From: VBDM01 sp963699535
GTDB taxonomy: Bacteria; Pseudomonadota; Gammaproteobacteria; Burkholderiales; SG8-39
DNA length: 64,000 bases
Assembly: GCA_963699535.1 (NCBI GenBank)
Contig: CAVOUJ010000031.1
Span: forward strand, 54,487 to 118,486
Direction of reading: 5' to 3'
Below the pieces are notes generated by a model. That model was not told where the DNA came from. It made no database searches and saw only the letters and a list, made by a program, of their open reading frames with translations. A program made the position numbers and the translations under genes. Shown one piece after another: positions 27,996-35,960 of the stretch; positions within the stretch are counted from its first letter, which is position 1, and the number at the start of each line of letters is the position of its first letter.

Positions 27996-28655
27996 GTGAC
28001 ACAAGATTCCTTGGCGGGAGGAGAGACCTCGCGCGACGTCATCCGGCACCTCGCGCTGCTAGGCGATGCTCTGCAAAACATCGATCTTGGAGAAGGGACC
28101 CCGGAAAGCGCGCTGGTTCCTCAGCCGCGTAATCCGTGGAAGCTGACGATCCTTCAGCCGGACGAGGTGCTGGAGCGCGGCCCGACGCGCGCGGTACCGC
28201 GCGATGCCACCCACATCGGGATCGCCATCGACGGCGGCTGGGCGATAGAGACGAGCGGCTTGCTGACGGGCAGCGCGCTCTCGATCCGCGGCGCCCTGGA
28301 AACGCTGGCCTCGGCGGCCGATGAGTTCGACAAGGTATTTGCCCGCCTGATCGACTCCGCCCTGGAAACCGGATTGCCGACGATCGTGTGCACGCTCGTT
28401 CCGTCGCGGCACGTCGAGCCCGTTCGGCAGCAGGTGGCGGCGACGGCGCTCGCCATTTTCAACGACCGCATCCTGAAAAGGGCGTTCGCCGCGCGGCTCT
28501 CGATCGTGGAGCTGCGCCTGGTGTGCGACGATGACGGCGACTACGCCACCGAGACGCTCTTGTCGCGGACCGGCGTACGCAAGGTCGCCAACGTGGCGCG
28601 CTCGGCGCTCTACGAGATTTCGCAGGAGCCCGGGAGGACGCGGGTGTATTTCTAG
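27996..28655 (+). CDS. SGNH/GDSL hydrolase-like protein with altered catalytic residues
   Basis: 219 residues. The overall pattern follows an SGNH-hydrolase family: RHLALLGDALQ at the nucleophile block, ATHIGIAIDGGWAIE at the block III position, TGLPTIVCTLVPS, ALAIFNDRILKRAF and SIVELRLVCDDDGDYA. However, the nucleophile GDS reads GDA, and the GGND motif reads DGGW, so hydrolysis by the usual mechanism looks unlikely. GTG 27996 has a clear GGGAGGGG about 6 nt upstream. It lies 25 bp after polA in the same direction. Function unknown. Confidence 0.7.
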   Translation: MTQDSLAGGETSRDVIRHLALLGDALQNIDLGEGTPESALVPQPRNPWKLTILQPDEVLERGPTRAVPRDATHIGIAIDGGWAIETSGLLTGSALSIRGALETLASAADEFDKVFARLIDSALETGLPTIVCTLVPSRHVEPVRQQVAATALAIFNDRILKRAFAARLSIVELRLVCDDDGDYATETLLSRTGVRKVANVARSALYEISQEPGRTRVYF

Positions 28656-28693
28656 ATCTGTCCGGCGGGCGGGCTCTCCGAGCGCCTCCTGCT

Positions 28694-29675
28694 TCAGTCG
28701 GCGTATACCCCGGCCTTACGGATGATCGGTGCCCACTTGTCGATCTCAGCCTTGAAGAAGGTGCGCAGCGCTTCCGGATTCGCCTTGGCCACTGCGACGG
28801 GCTCGCCGCCGAAGTCGTTGACCCGGGCCTTGAATGCCGGATCGACGACCGCCGATTGCAGCCCGGCGACGAGTTTGTCGAACACCGGCTTGGGCAGTCC
28901 CTTGGGCGCCCACAGTGCGAACCAGACGAGGATCTCGAAACGTTCAGCCCCTGCTCGTCGAACGTCGGCACGTCGGGCAGCAGGGACACGCGCTCCTTCG
29001 ACGTGACGCCGTAGACCTTGACCGTGCCGCCCTTGATCTGCGGCGCAGTCACCGTCGTCTGATCGCACAGGAGGTCGATATGGCCTCCAACCACGTCCTT
29101 CAGCGCCGGCGCCGTGCCTTTGTACGCCACCAGCGTGAGCTCCTCCTGGATGGCGTTTGTGAAAAGCAGCGCGCACAGATGCGAGGCCGACCCGGGACCG
29201 GCGTGGCCCAGGTGACCGATTGCTTCCCGGCTCTGATGTGGGCGAGCAGTTCCTTGAAATTGTTCGGCGCCAATCCTTTCTTTCCGACGATCACCATGGG
29301 CACGTCGGCGACCCGCCCGATGTGATCGAAGTCGTCGATGACGTTGTAGGGGAGATTGCGGTAGAGCGTCGGCGCCGTGGACATGCCGATGTTCATGATG
29401 AGCAGGGTGTAGCCGTCGGGCCTGGACCTGGCCACCTTGTTGATGCCGATGGTGCCGCCGGCGCCCGAGGGGTTTTCGACCACGATCTGCTGCTTCAGCG
29501 CTGCGCTCATGGCCGTGCCGAGATGGCGCGCCATCGTATCGCCCGGCCCGCCGGCCGCGAACGGCATGATGAGCGCGATCGGTTTGGCCGGGTAGTCCTG
29601 GGCTCGTGCAGCGGTTGCGGCGGCAAGGGCAATCAACAGAAGCACAGCAGTCGGATTCACACGAGTCTTCGCCAT
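28694..29675 (-). CDS. Bug-family (TctC) solute-binding protein, two frameshifts
   Basis: Periplasmic receptor of the tripartite tricarboxylate transporter type, a family greatly expanded in Burkholderiales. A signal peptide (LLLIALAAATAARAQ) is followed by YPAKPIALIMPFAAGGPGDT, VVENPSGAGGTIGINKVA and GYTLLIMNI. After a shift near 29210 comes ALLFTNAIQEELTLVAYKG, and after another near 28945 EILVWFALWAPKGLPKPV and the C-terminal WAPIIRKAGVYAD. The second shift fits a lost T in a T run. Repaired length is about 327 residues. No TctAB genes are adjacent, so it is an orphan receptor. Confidence 0.87.
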
Positions 29676-29702
29676 GTTGCCTCCCTTGTTGTCCTAGTTC
29701 CG

Positions 29703-30381
29703 TCAGCGCCCCGAACACCTTCCTGATGATCGACGAGGCCGCTGCCGCGGGATCCTGGCGGATCTTCTTTTCTTCTTCGGCAATGACCACGAACAGTCCG
29801 TCGAGGGTCTTGCGCGTGACGTAGTCTTCCAGGTTCGCCTCTTCTTCTTTCACGAGCCCGAACCTCGCGCCGCTTGCCGCGATCTCGTTGTACTTTTCCG
29901 CGAGCTTCACTTTCGCCATCGCCTTCTTGACGATCGGCTGGAATTGCTTCGCGAGCGGCTCGGAAGTGGTGCGCTTGAAGTATTGCGTTGCGGCGTCATC
30001 GCCGCCGGTGAGTATGCCTTTCGCGTCCTGCACGCTCATTTTCTTCGACGGCGTTGGTGAGGAGACGTCTTCGCCTGCGGCACCGCCGCTTCGGCGGCGC
30101 GGTTCATGCGCAGCACGAGTTCGTCGGCCTGCGTGCCCATGCCGATCGAGCGGATCACCGCCTCGGCGCTTCGGAGCGAAGGCGGCAACCCGATCCTGAC
30201 GCTGTTGTTCTTCGAAAAATCCGTCCTCGACTCCGAGCCGCGCGACCGCGGCCTGGGAGCCTCGGGTCAGCGCGTCCTTCAGTCCATTGACGGCGTCGCG
30301 GTTGGAGATGTCGGCGAGGCCGGCAGCCGACACCGAGGTGGCGGTGGCGAGCACGGCGGCGGACCCGAGAATGCGGAGCAT
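29703..30381 (-). CDS. DUF4197 protein, frameshifted
   Basis: About 225-residue exported protein. A signal peptide (MLRILGSAAVLATATSVSAA) is followed by RDAVNGLKDALTRGSQAAV, the start of DUF4197. The middle part, read in another frame, has LVLRMNRAAEAAVPQAK. The last part returns with KKMSVQDAKGILTGGDDAAT, EKYNEIAASGARFG and LEDYVTRKTLDGLFVVIAEE. Shifts lie near 30185 and 30048. A third near 29712 (an extra G in TTCGGGGCG) would place the stop at 29703. Function unknown. Confidence 0.8.
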
Positions 30382-30390
30382 GCCGAGCCC

Positions 30391-31333
30391 CTAGCTCACG
30401 CCCGCCGCGTGGGCCTGCCGGTCGGCGTGGTAGGAGGAGCGCACCATCGGCGCCGACCGCGGCGTGGGTGAATCCGAGTCTTCGCGCTTCGCGCTCGAAC
30501 ATCGCGAACGTCTCCGGGTGGCACGTAGCGCTCGACCGGCAGGTGGCGCGGCAGACGGCTGAAGGTACTGCCCGATGGTGAGCATGTCGACGTCGTGCGC
30601 GCGCAGGTCGCGCATCACCTCCAGGATCTCGTCGTCGGTCTCGCCCAGGCCCACCATCAATCCCGACTTGGTCGGGACCTGCGGATGGCGCGCCTTGAAG
30701 TCCGGCAGCAGCTTGAGCGAGTGCGGATAGTTGCCGCCCGGCCGCGCGCGCCGGTAGAGCCGCGGCACGGTCTCGAGGTTGTGGTTCATCACGTCGGGCA
30801 GCGCGGCATCCAGCACGCCGAGCGCGCGCTCCAGGCGCCCCCGGAAATCGGGTACGAGGATCTCGATCTTCGTCTGCGGCGAGCGCGTCGCGCACGGCGC
30901 GGATGCAATCGACGAAATGCTTCGCGCCGCCGTCCTTCAGATCGTCGCGGTCCACGCTGGTGATGACGACATAGGAGAGTCCGAGCGCCGCGATCGTCTG
31001 CGCGAGATGCCCGGGCTCCTCGGGGTCGGGCGCGAGCGGCCGGCCGTGGGCGACGTCGCAGAACGGGCAGCGCCGCGTGCACAGGTCGCCGAGGATCATG
31101 AAGGTCGCCGTGCCCTTGCCGAAGCACTCGCCGATGTTGGGGCAGGAAGCCTCCTCGCACACGGTGTGAAGATTGTTCTCGCGGAGGATCCGCTTGATCT
31201 CGTGAAAGCGCGATCCGGCTGAGGCCGCGCGGACGCGGATCCAGTCAGGCTTGGCGAGCCGTTCGGCCGGAACGAGCGCGATCGGGATGCGCGTCTTCGC
31301 CGCGCCTTTCTTCTTCAGGGAGGTCGTCGTCAT
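30391..31333 (-). CDS. lipA: Lipoyl synthase, four frameshifts
   Basis: Radical-SAM enzyme that inserts two sulfurs into octanoyl groups. The N-terminal auxiliary-cluster motif CEEASCPNIGEC and the radical-SAM motif CTRRCPFCDV are in the first frame. Then come VITSVDRDDLKDGGAKHFVD, IEILVPDFRGR, HNLETVPRLYRRARPG, TKSGLMVGLGETDDEI and the C-terminal SSYHADRQAH. Shifts near 30888, 30555, 30522 and 30451 are all restored by removing single bases. Repaired length is about 314 residues. Its ATG overlaps the lipB stop (ATGA), as is usual. Confidence 0.9.
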
Positions 31334-32027
31334 CGCTCGATAAGCCGGGAGATTCGCTCGGCCAGCGCCCGGCCGATCTGCTCCGTGCTCGCGGCGACCC
31401 CGAGCGCCGAAGTCTGGGTGACCGGCGAGGCCCGGATAGCCGCAGGGGTCGATTGCTCGAGAAAGGCGCGAGGTCCATGTTCACGTTGAGCGCGACGCCG
31501 TGGTAGCAGCAGCCGCGGCGCACCCGCAGGCCGAGCGCGGCGATTTTCGCCCCGTTCACGTAGACGCCCGGGGCCCCGCTTTTTCGCTCGGCCGCGACAT
31601 CGTGCACGGCGAGCACGTCGATCACCGCCTGCTCGATCGCCGTCACCATCGCCCGCACCGTCAGGCCGCGCCGCGCGAGATCGACGAGCGCGTACACGAT
31701 CGCCTGGCCCGGCCCGTGATAGGTGATCTGCCCGCCGCGGTCGATGCGTTCGATCGGAATCTCCGTGCGGCTCGGGAAATGCTCTTTGCGTCCGGCCACG
31801 CCCACGGTGTATACGGGCGGATGCTCGAGCACCCACAGCTCGTCGGGCGTCGCCGGCCCCCGCGCTTCGGTGAAGCGGCGCATGGCTTCGTAGGTCGGCG
31901 TGTACGGGACGACGCCGAGGACCTTGACGATCGGCGGTTGAATCCGGATTCCCCCGGGAGGGGAGAAGGGGCCCCTCCCCCTTCTGGGCGCGGGAATCAC
32001 GGAAACAGATGTTGCGGCGGCTTGCAT
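31330..32027 (-). CDS. lipB: Octanoyltransferase LipB, frameshifted and with an odd N-terminus
   Basis: Transfers octanoyl groups from ACP to lipoate-dependent enzymes. Conserved parts are LGVVPYTPTYEAMRRF, ELWVLEHPPVYTVGVAG, RGGQITYHGPGQAIVYALVD and APGVYVNGAKIAALGLRVRR with the catalytic Lys, then GVALNVNMDLAPF. The Cys-containing DPCGYPGL segment and the C-terminus follow after shifts near 31462 and 31430. ATG 32027 gives about 35 extra N-terminal residues that are largely encoded by a GC-rich palindrome (31947-31998). No other start codon lies in frame between it and the conserved domain. Confidence 0.86.
31947..31998. repeat. GC-rich palindrome inside the lipB 5' end
   Basis: 52-bp imperfect palindrome with outer arms GATTCCC (31947-31953) and GGGAATC (31992-31998). 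Inside it GGGGAGAAGGGG faces CCCCTCCCCCTTCT. It lies between the only in-frame lipB start codon and the conserved domain, so it is translated as a Pro/Gly/Arg-rich insert. It may be a small mobile palindrome or a regulatory hairpin. Confidence 0.6.
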
Positions 32028-32036
32028 CGGGTTCGA

Positions 32037-32306
32037 TCAGAGCACCATCGTCACCATCGGATGATCGCACAGTTCCCGGTACAGATCGTCCAGCTGCTCG
32101 CGCGATACCGCGTGGATGTTGCAGGTGAGGGAGAGGTATTTTCCCTCGCGGCTGGAGCGCATGCCGAGCGTCGCCGGATCGAAGTCGGGCGCATGGCGCT
32201 TCACGACCTCGGTCACCGCCTGCGCGAAGCCGGCCTGGGTTCTTCCCATGACCTTGATGGGGAACTCGCAGGGGAAGGCGAGGAGTGGCGCGTCTTGTTC
32301 AGGCAT
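32037..32306 (-). CDS. DUF493/YbeD family protein
   Basis: 89-residue small protein with the ACT-like fold of the YbeD family. It contains LAFPCEFPIKVMGRTQAGF, VVKRHAPDF and GKYLSLTCNIHAVSREQLDDL, and ends HPMVTMVL. Start ATG 32306 overlaps the end of the aminotransferase gene by 8 bp. It lies in the conserved dat-DUF493-lipB-lipA order. A regulatory role is assumed in other bacteria but not proven. Confidence 0.9.
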   Translation of the reverse strand: MPEQDAPLLAFPCEFPIKVMGRTQAGFAQAVTEVVKRHAPDFDPATLGMRSSREGKYLSLTCNIHAVSREQLDDLYRELCDHPMVTMVL

Positions 32307-33156
32307 GGATGGGGGCACGCATGACTTGGGCCTTGTATTGCTGGTAGAGCGCATGGACGCGCTCGCCGAGCGGGCCGGGCTTGCCGCTGCCGACGCGCTT
32401 TCCATCGAGCGTGGTGATGGCGAGGACCTCCCTGGAAGAGGAGGTCACCCAGACTTCTTCGGCGGAGCGCAGCTCGGCCTCCGTGACCGGCCGTACTTCG
32501 TGGGCGATGGAATTCTCGCGCAGGATCTCGAGCACGACGTCGTAGGTAATTCCGGGCAATATCAGATGAGACTTGGGCGGGGTGAGAACGGTTCCGTTCT
32601 TCACGATGAAGACGTTGCTCGCGGAGGCTTCGGTAAGCATGCCCTCGCGCACGAGGATCGCCTCGGCGCAGCCCTGGTCGGCGGCGACGGTGCGCAGCAT
32701 GCAGTTTCCCAGGAGAGAGACGGACTTGATGTCGCAGCGCAGCCAGCGGTGGTCAGGCAGAACGATCGCTTTGGCGCCGCTTTTCACCAGCTCGGCTGAC
32801 GGCGGCACGAGCTCGCTCGCCATCATGAACAGCGTCGGCTTCACGCCCTTCGGGAAGACGTGGTCGCGCTTCGCCGCACCGCGGGTGATCTGCAGATAGA
32901 CGGCCTGGTCCTCCCAGGGGTTGCCGGCGACGATCTTTCCGACGAGCTCGGTCCACTTCGGGGCTGGGTGCGGATTGACAAGGCGTATCGCGTCCAGGCT
33001 CGCCTGAAGGCGCACCAGGTGTTCGGCGAGGCGGAATGGCCGGCGCGAGTAGACCGGGATCACTTCGTAGACGCCGTCGCCGAAAATGAAGCCCCGGTCC
33101 AGGACCGAGATCTTCGCCTGCTCGATCGGCAGGAACTCTCCATTGAGGTACACCAT
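32299..33156 (-). CDS. dat: D-amino acid aminotransferase (class IV)
   Basis: PLP-dependent fold-type IV transaminase interconverting D-alanine and D-glutamate-type substrates. Of 285 residues, MVYLNGEFLPIEQAKISVLD and RGFIFGDGVYEVIPVY are at the start, and the PLP-lysine region reads CDIKSVSLLGNCMLR (about residue 145). ILVREGMLTEASASNVFIV and HLILPGITYDVVLEI are further family blocks. It lies between dacA and DUF493, consistent with D-amino-acid supply to the cell wall. Confidence 0.92.
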   Translation of the reverse strand: MVYLNGEFLPIEQAKISVLDRGFIFGDGVYEVIPVYSRRPFRLAEHLVRLQASLDAIRLVNPHPAPKWTELVGKIVAGNPWEDQAVYLQITRGAAKRDHVFPKGVKPTLFMMASELVPPSAELVKSGAKAIVLPDHRWLRCDIKSVSLLGNCMLRTVAADQGCAEAILVREGMLTEASASNVFIVKNGTVLTPPKSHLILPGITYDVVLEILRENSIAHEVRPVTEAELRSAEEVWVTSSSREVLAITTLDGKRVGSGKPGPLGERVHALYQQYKAQVMRAPIHA

Positions 33157-33166
33157 TGTCCGACCT

Positions 33167-34309
33167 CTATCTGAACGTCACCCTTACCGCGTCCCAGGCG
33201 CGGGCGAGAAACCCCGCGACGGGGACAGTCTCGAGCGCCACGACAGGATACTCGCCGATGAGCCTCTCATCGTGCAACAGGCGCAGCGTCGCGACGCTCT
33301 GGCCCCGGGCAAGCGGCGCGAGAAGAGGTTGGCGGCTGACGAGCTCGGCCTTGAGCTTGTCCGCGCTGCCTCTGGGAACCGTGACGTAGACGTCCGCAGC
33401 AACCCCGGCCCTTATTTCGGGCTTGGCGCCCTTCCACACTTGCAGCTTTCCGATCGTCTCGTCCTTCTGGAACAGGCGCAGGCCATCATAGGACTGGAAC
33501 CCGAAGTTGAGCAGCTTCTGGCTCTCCTGGGCGCGCAGGCGGTCCGAGGCGGCGCCGACCACCACCGAGAGGAGCCGGCGCCCGCCACGCCTTGCCGAAG
33601 CGATGAGGCAGTATCCCGCGCTCTCGCTGTAGCCGGTCTTGATGCCGTCGACGTTCGGATCCAGCCACAGAAGCCGATTGCGGTTTTGCTGGTTGATATC
33701 GTTGTAGCGGAACTCGCGCTCCGAGTACAGCTTGTAGTAGTCGGGGTGATCGCGGATCAGCGCGGCGGCGAGCAGGGCGAGATCGCTCGCGGTGGAGTAG
33801 TGCCCGGGCGCGGGCAGCCCCGTCGAATTGACGAAGCGAGTGTCCTTCAGGCCCAGGCGGGCCGCTTCCTGGTTCATCCTCTCGACAAACGCGGCCTCCG
33901 AGCCTGCGATCGCTTCGGCGAGCGCGATGCAGGCGTCGTTGCCCGACTGCACGACCAGGCCGCGCAGCAGTTCCTCGACCGTGACCGGCTTTTTCGGCTC
34001 GATGAACATGCGGGAGCCGCCCGATCGCAAGGCGCGCTCCGACACTGTCACGCTCTGGGTAAGCGCAAGCGATTTGGCCTTCAGCGCCGAGAATGCGAGG
34101 TACGCGGTCATGAGCTTGGTGAGCGATGCCGGTTCGACGCGCTCGTCGGGACTGCGGCTCGCGATCGTCTGGCCGCTCGTCAGGTCCATGAGCAGCCAGG
34201 CGCGCGCCGCCACGGCGGGTGCCTGAGGCTCGGCAGCGAAAGCCGCGCAGGCGAGCATGGCGGCCATGGCGCCGGATATTCGCATCAGGAGATACCCGAT
34301 CCGAGTCAT
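33167..34309 (-). CDS. dacA: D-alanyl-D-alanine carboxypeptidase (PBP5/6 family)
   Basis: Trims the terminal D-Ala of peptidoglycan pentapeptides in the periplasm. The 380-residue protein has a signal peptide (AMAAMLACAAFAAEP). The three catalytic motifs are SLTKLM, SGN in VVQSGNDACIALAE, and KTG in VDGIKTGYSESAGYC. The C-terminal beta domain and an amphipathic anchor-like end (FLARAWDAVRVTFR) follow. ATG 34309 overlaps the rlpA stop as ATGA. ATG 34285 is an alternative start. Confidence 0.94.
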   Translation of the reverse strand: MTRIGYLLMRISGAMAAMLACAAFAAEPQAPAVAARAWLLMDLTSGQTIASRSPDERVEPASLTKLMTAYLAFSALKAKSLALTQSVTVSERALRSGGSRMFIEPKKPVTVEELLRGLVVQSGNDACIALAEAIAGSEAAFVERMNQEAARLGLKDTRFVNSTGLPAPGHYSTASDLALLAAALIRDHPDYYKLYSEREFRYNDINQQNRNRLLWLDPNVDGIKTGYSESAGYCLIASARRGGRRLLSVVVGAASDRLRAQESQKLLNFGFQSYDGLRLFQKDETIGKLQVWKGAKPEIRAGVAADVYVTVPRGSADKLKAELVSRQPLLAPLARGQSVATLRLLHDERLIGEYPVVALETVPVAGFLARAWDAVRVTFR

Positions 34310-34857
34310 TCCGATGCCGCGACCTTTCCCGGCAAAATGGTCTCTACTTCCACTCGCGCGCTCCCGGCGCCGACGATACCGAGCTTGTGTGCGGCGGCGT
34401 AGGAGAGATCGATGATCCGGTCGGGGTGAAAGGGCCCGCGATCGTTGATGCGGACGACGACCGAGCGCCCGGTGCCGAGATGCGTCACGCGCGCGTAGCT
34501 CGGGATCGGCAGCACCGTGTGCGCCGCGGTCATCGCGTACATGTCGTAGCGCTCGCCGCTCGAAGTCCGCTTGCCGTGAAACTTCCGGCCGTACCAGCTC
34601 GCGATGCCGCGCGCGCGGTACGGCTGCAGCGATCTTTGGGGAACGTAGCGCTTGCCTTGCACCGTGTAAGGATTGTTGGCGCCCGGATGAAGCGGCTCGA
34701 CCCTGGGCTTGGCGTCGGCGACCCGGTCGAGATCGACCGGCGGAGAGCCTGCAGGAGGCCCGTCGCGTCCGGTGCTCGCGCACGCGGCGAGGAGCGCCAG
34801 CGCCGCTGCCAGCCACGCCCGACGCGGCGATGGTGAGGCGCGAAGAACCTCCAGCAC
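34306..34857 (-). CDS. rlpA: Septal ring lytic transglycosylase-like lipoprotein RlpA
   Basis: 183-residue outer-membrane lipoprotein with lipobox LLAACAS. The double-psi beta-barrel domain reads GIASWYGRKFHGKRTSSGE, AMTAAHTVLPIPSYARV and the catalytic-Asp segment VVRINDRGPFHPDRIIDLSY. There is no SPOR domain at the C-terminus, so this is the short form. GTG 34857 is 9 bp after the rodA stop. The frame is open back into rodA, but that is not coding. Confidence 0.9.
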   Translation of the reverse strand: MLEVLRASPSPRRAWLAAALALLAACASTGRDGPPAGSPPVDLDRVADAKPRVEPLHPGANNPYTVQGKRYVPQRSLQPYRARGIASWYGRKFHGKRTSSGERYDMYAMTAAHTVLPIPSYARVTHLGTGRSVVVRINDRGPFHPDRIIDLSYAAAHKLGIVGAGSARVEVETILPGKVAASE

Positions 34858-34865
34858 CGGCCCGC

Positions 34866-35960
34866 TCAGGTCTGGACCAGGGTGCGGTTGTGCTGGATGC
34901 TCATCAGTATCCCCAGGCCCAGGCACAGCGTCACGATGGATGTGCCGCCGTAGCTCACCAGGGGCAGCGGCACTCCGACGACGGGGAGCAGCCCGCTCAC
35001 CATGCCCATGTTGACTACGGCATAGGTGAAGAAGATGAGCGCGATCGAGCCGGCGACCAGCCGAGTGAACAGGGTAGGTGCGTTGGCGGCGATCATCAGG
35101 CCACGCATGATGAGAGCGAGGTACAGCACGAGAAGCACACTGTTGCCGATCAGACCGAACTCCTCGGAATAGACGGCGAAGATGAAATCCGTGGCGCGCT
35201 CCGGGATGAACTCGAGGTGCGTCTGCGTGCCCGACAGCCAGCCCTTGCCGCTGAAGCCGCCCGATCCCACGGCGATGGTGGACTGGATGATGTGGTAGCC
35301 GGCCCCGAGCGGATCCGAGGACGGATCGATCAGAGTGAGAAAGCGCTTGCGCTGGTAGTCGCGCATCGCGCCCCACAGGATGGGAAGGCTCGCGAGGATC
35401 AGGGCCGACCCGCCGGCGATGATCTTCCAGGAGAGCCCCGCGAGAAAAATCACGTAGACGCCCGAAGCGGCGACGAGCAATGCGGTGCCGAGGTCGGGCT
35501 GGCGAGCGATGAGCCAGGTCGGCAGCGCGATCAGCATCGCGGCGACCGCGTAGTCGCGCAAGCGGAGCGTCGTCTGGCGCCCCTGGAAATATCGCGCGAG
35601 CAGGAGCGGCATCGCGAGCTTCATCAGCTCCGAGGGTTGGATGCTCGTGAAACCCAGCGGCAGCCACCGCCGCGCGTTGTTCCTCACGTCGCCGAAGACC
35701 GCGACGGCGACGAGCATCGCGAGAACCACGACAAAGACCGGGATCGCGTAGCGCATGAGAACCTGCGGAGGCACCTGCGCCGCGGTCCACATGAGCGCGA
35801 GCGCGAAGAGCACGTTGAGCGCCTGTGCGCCGACGCGCCCGGGCGCCTGGTAGGCGGCGCTGTAGAGCGTGGCAAGGCCTAGGACGAGGATGCAGCAGGC
35901 GATGGCGAAAAGCGGCCCGTCGATTCCCTCGGCAAGTCGCGCGTAGAGCCGCCTAAGCAT
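34866..35960 (-). CDS. rodA: Rod-shape peptidoglycan glycosyltransferase RodA
   Basis: SEDS-family polymerase that works with PBP2 in lateral wall growth. Its 364 residues hold about ten membrane helices. SEDS hallmarks are ARRWLPLGFTSIQPSELMKL, LIARQPDLGTALLVAASG, the catalytic-Asp loop TDFIFAVYSEEFGL and LPLVSYGGTSIVTLCLGLG. It overlaps the mrdA stop by 8 bp. Confidence 0.96.
   Translation of the reverse strand: MLRRLYARLAEGIDGPLFAIACCILVLGLATLYSAAYQAPGRVGAQALNVLFALALMWTAAQVPPQVLMRYAIPVFVVVLAMLVAVAVFGDVRNNARRWLPLGFTSIQPSELMKLAMPLLLARYFQGRQTTLRLRDYAVAAMLIALPTWLIARQPDLGTALLVAASGVYVIFLAGLSWKIIAGGSALILASLPILWGAMRDYQRKRFLTLIDPSSDPLGAGYHIIQSTIAVGSGGFSGKGWLSGTQTHLEFIPERATDFIFAVYSEEFGLIGNSVLLVLYLALIMRGLMIAANAPTLFTRLVAGSIALIFFTYAVVNMGMVSGLLPVVGVPLPLVSYGGTSIVTLCLGLGILMSIQHNRTLVQT

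Noticed and set aside
28459..30381. A 640-codon frame joining DUF4197 to the Bug receptor
   Set aside because: It crosses two different families through frameshift sites and through the signal peptide of the Bug protein. They are two genes.
34306..35790. A 494-codon open frame suggesting an extended RlpA
   Set aside because: The first two thirds are antiphase to rodA and low-complexity Arg/Pro-rich sequence. The lipobox places the RlpA start near 34857.
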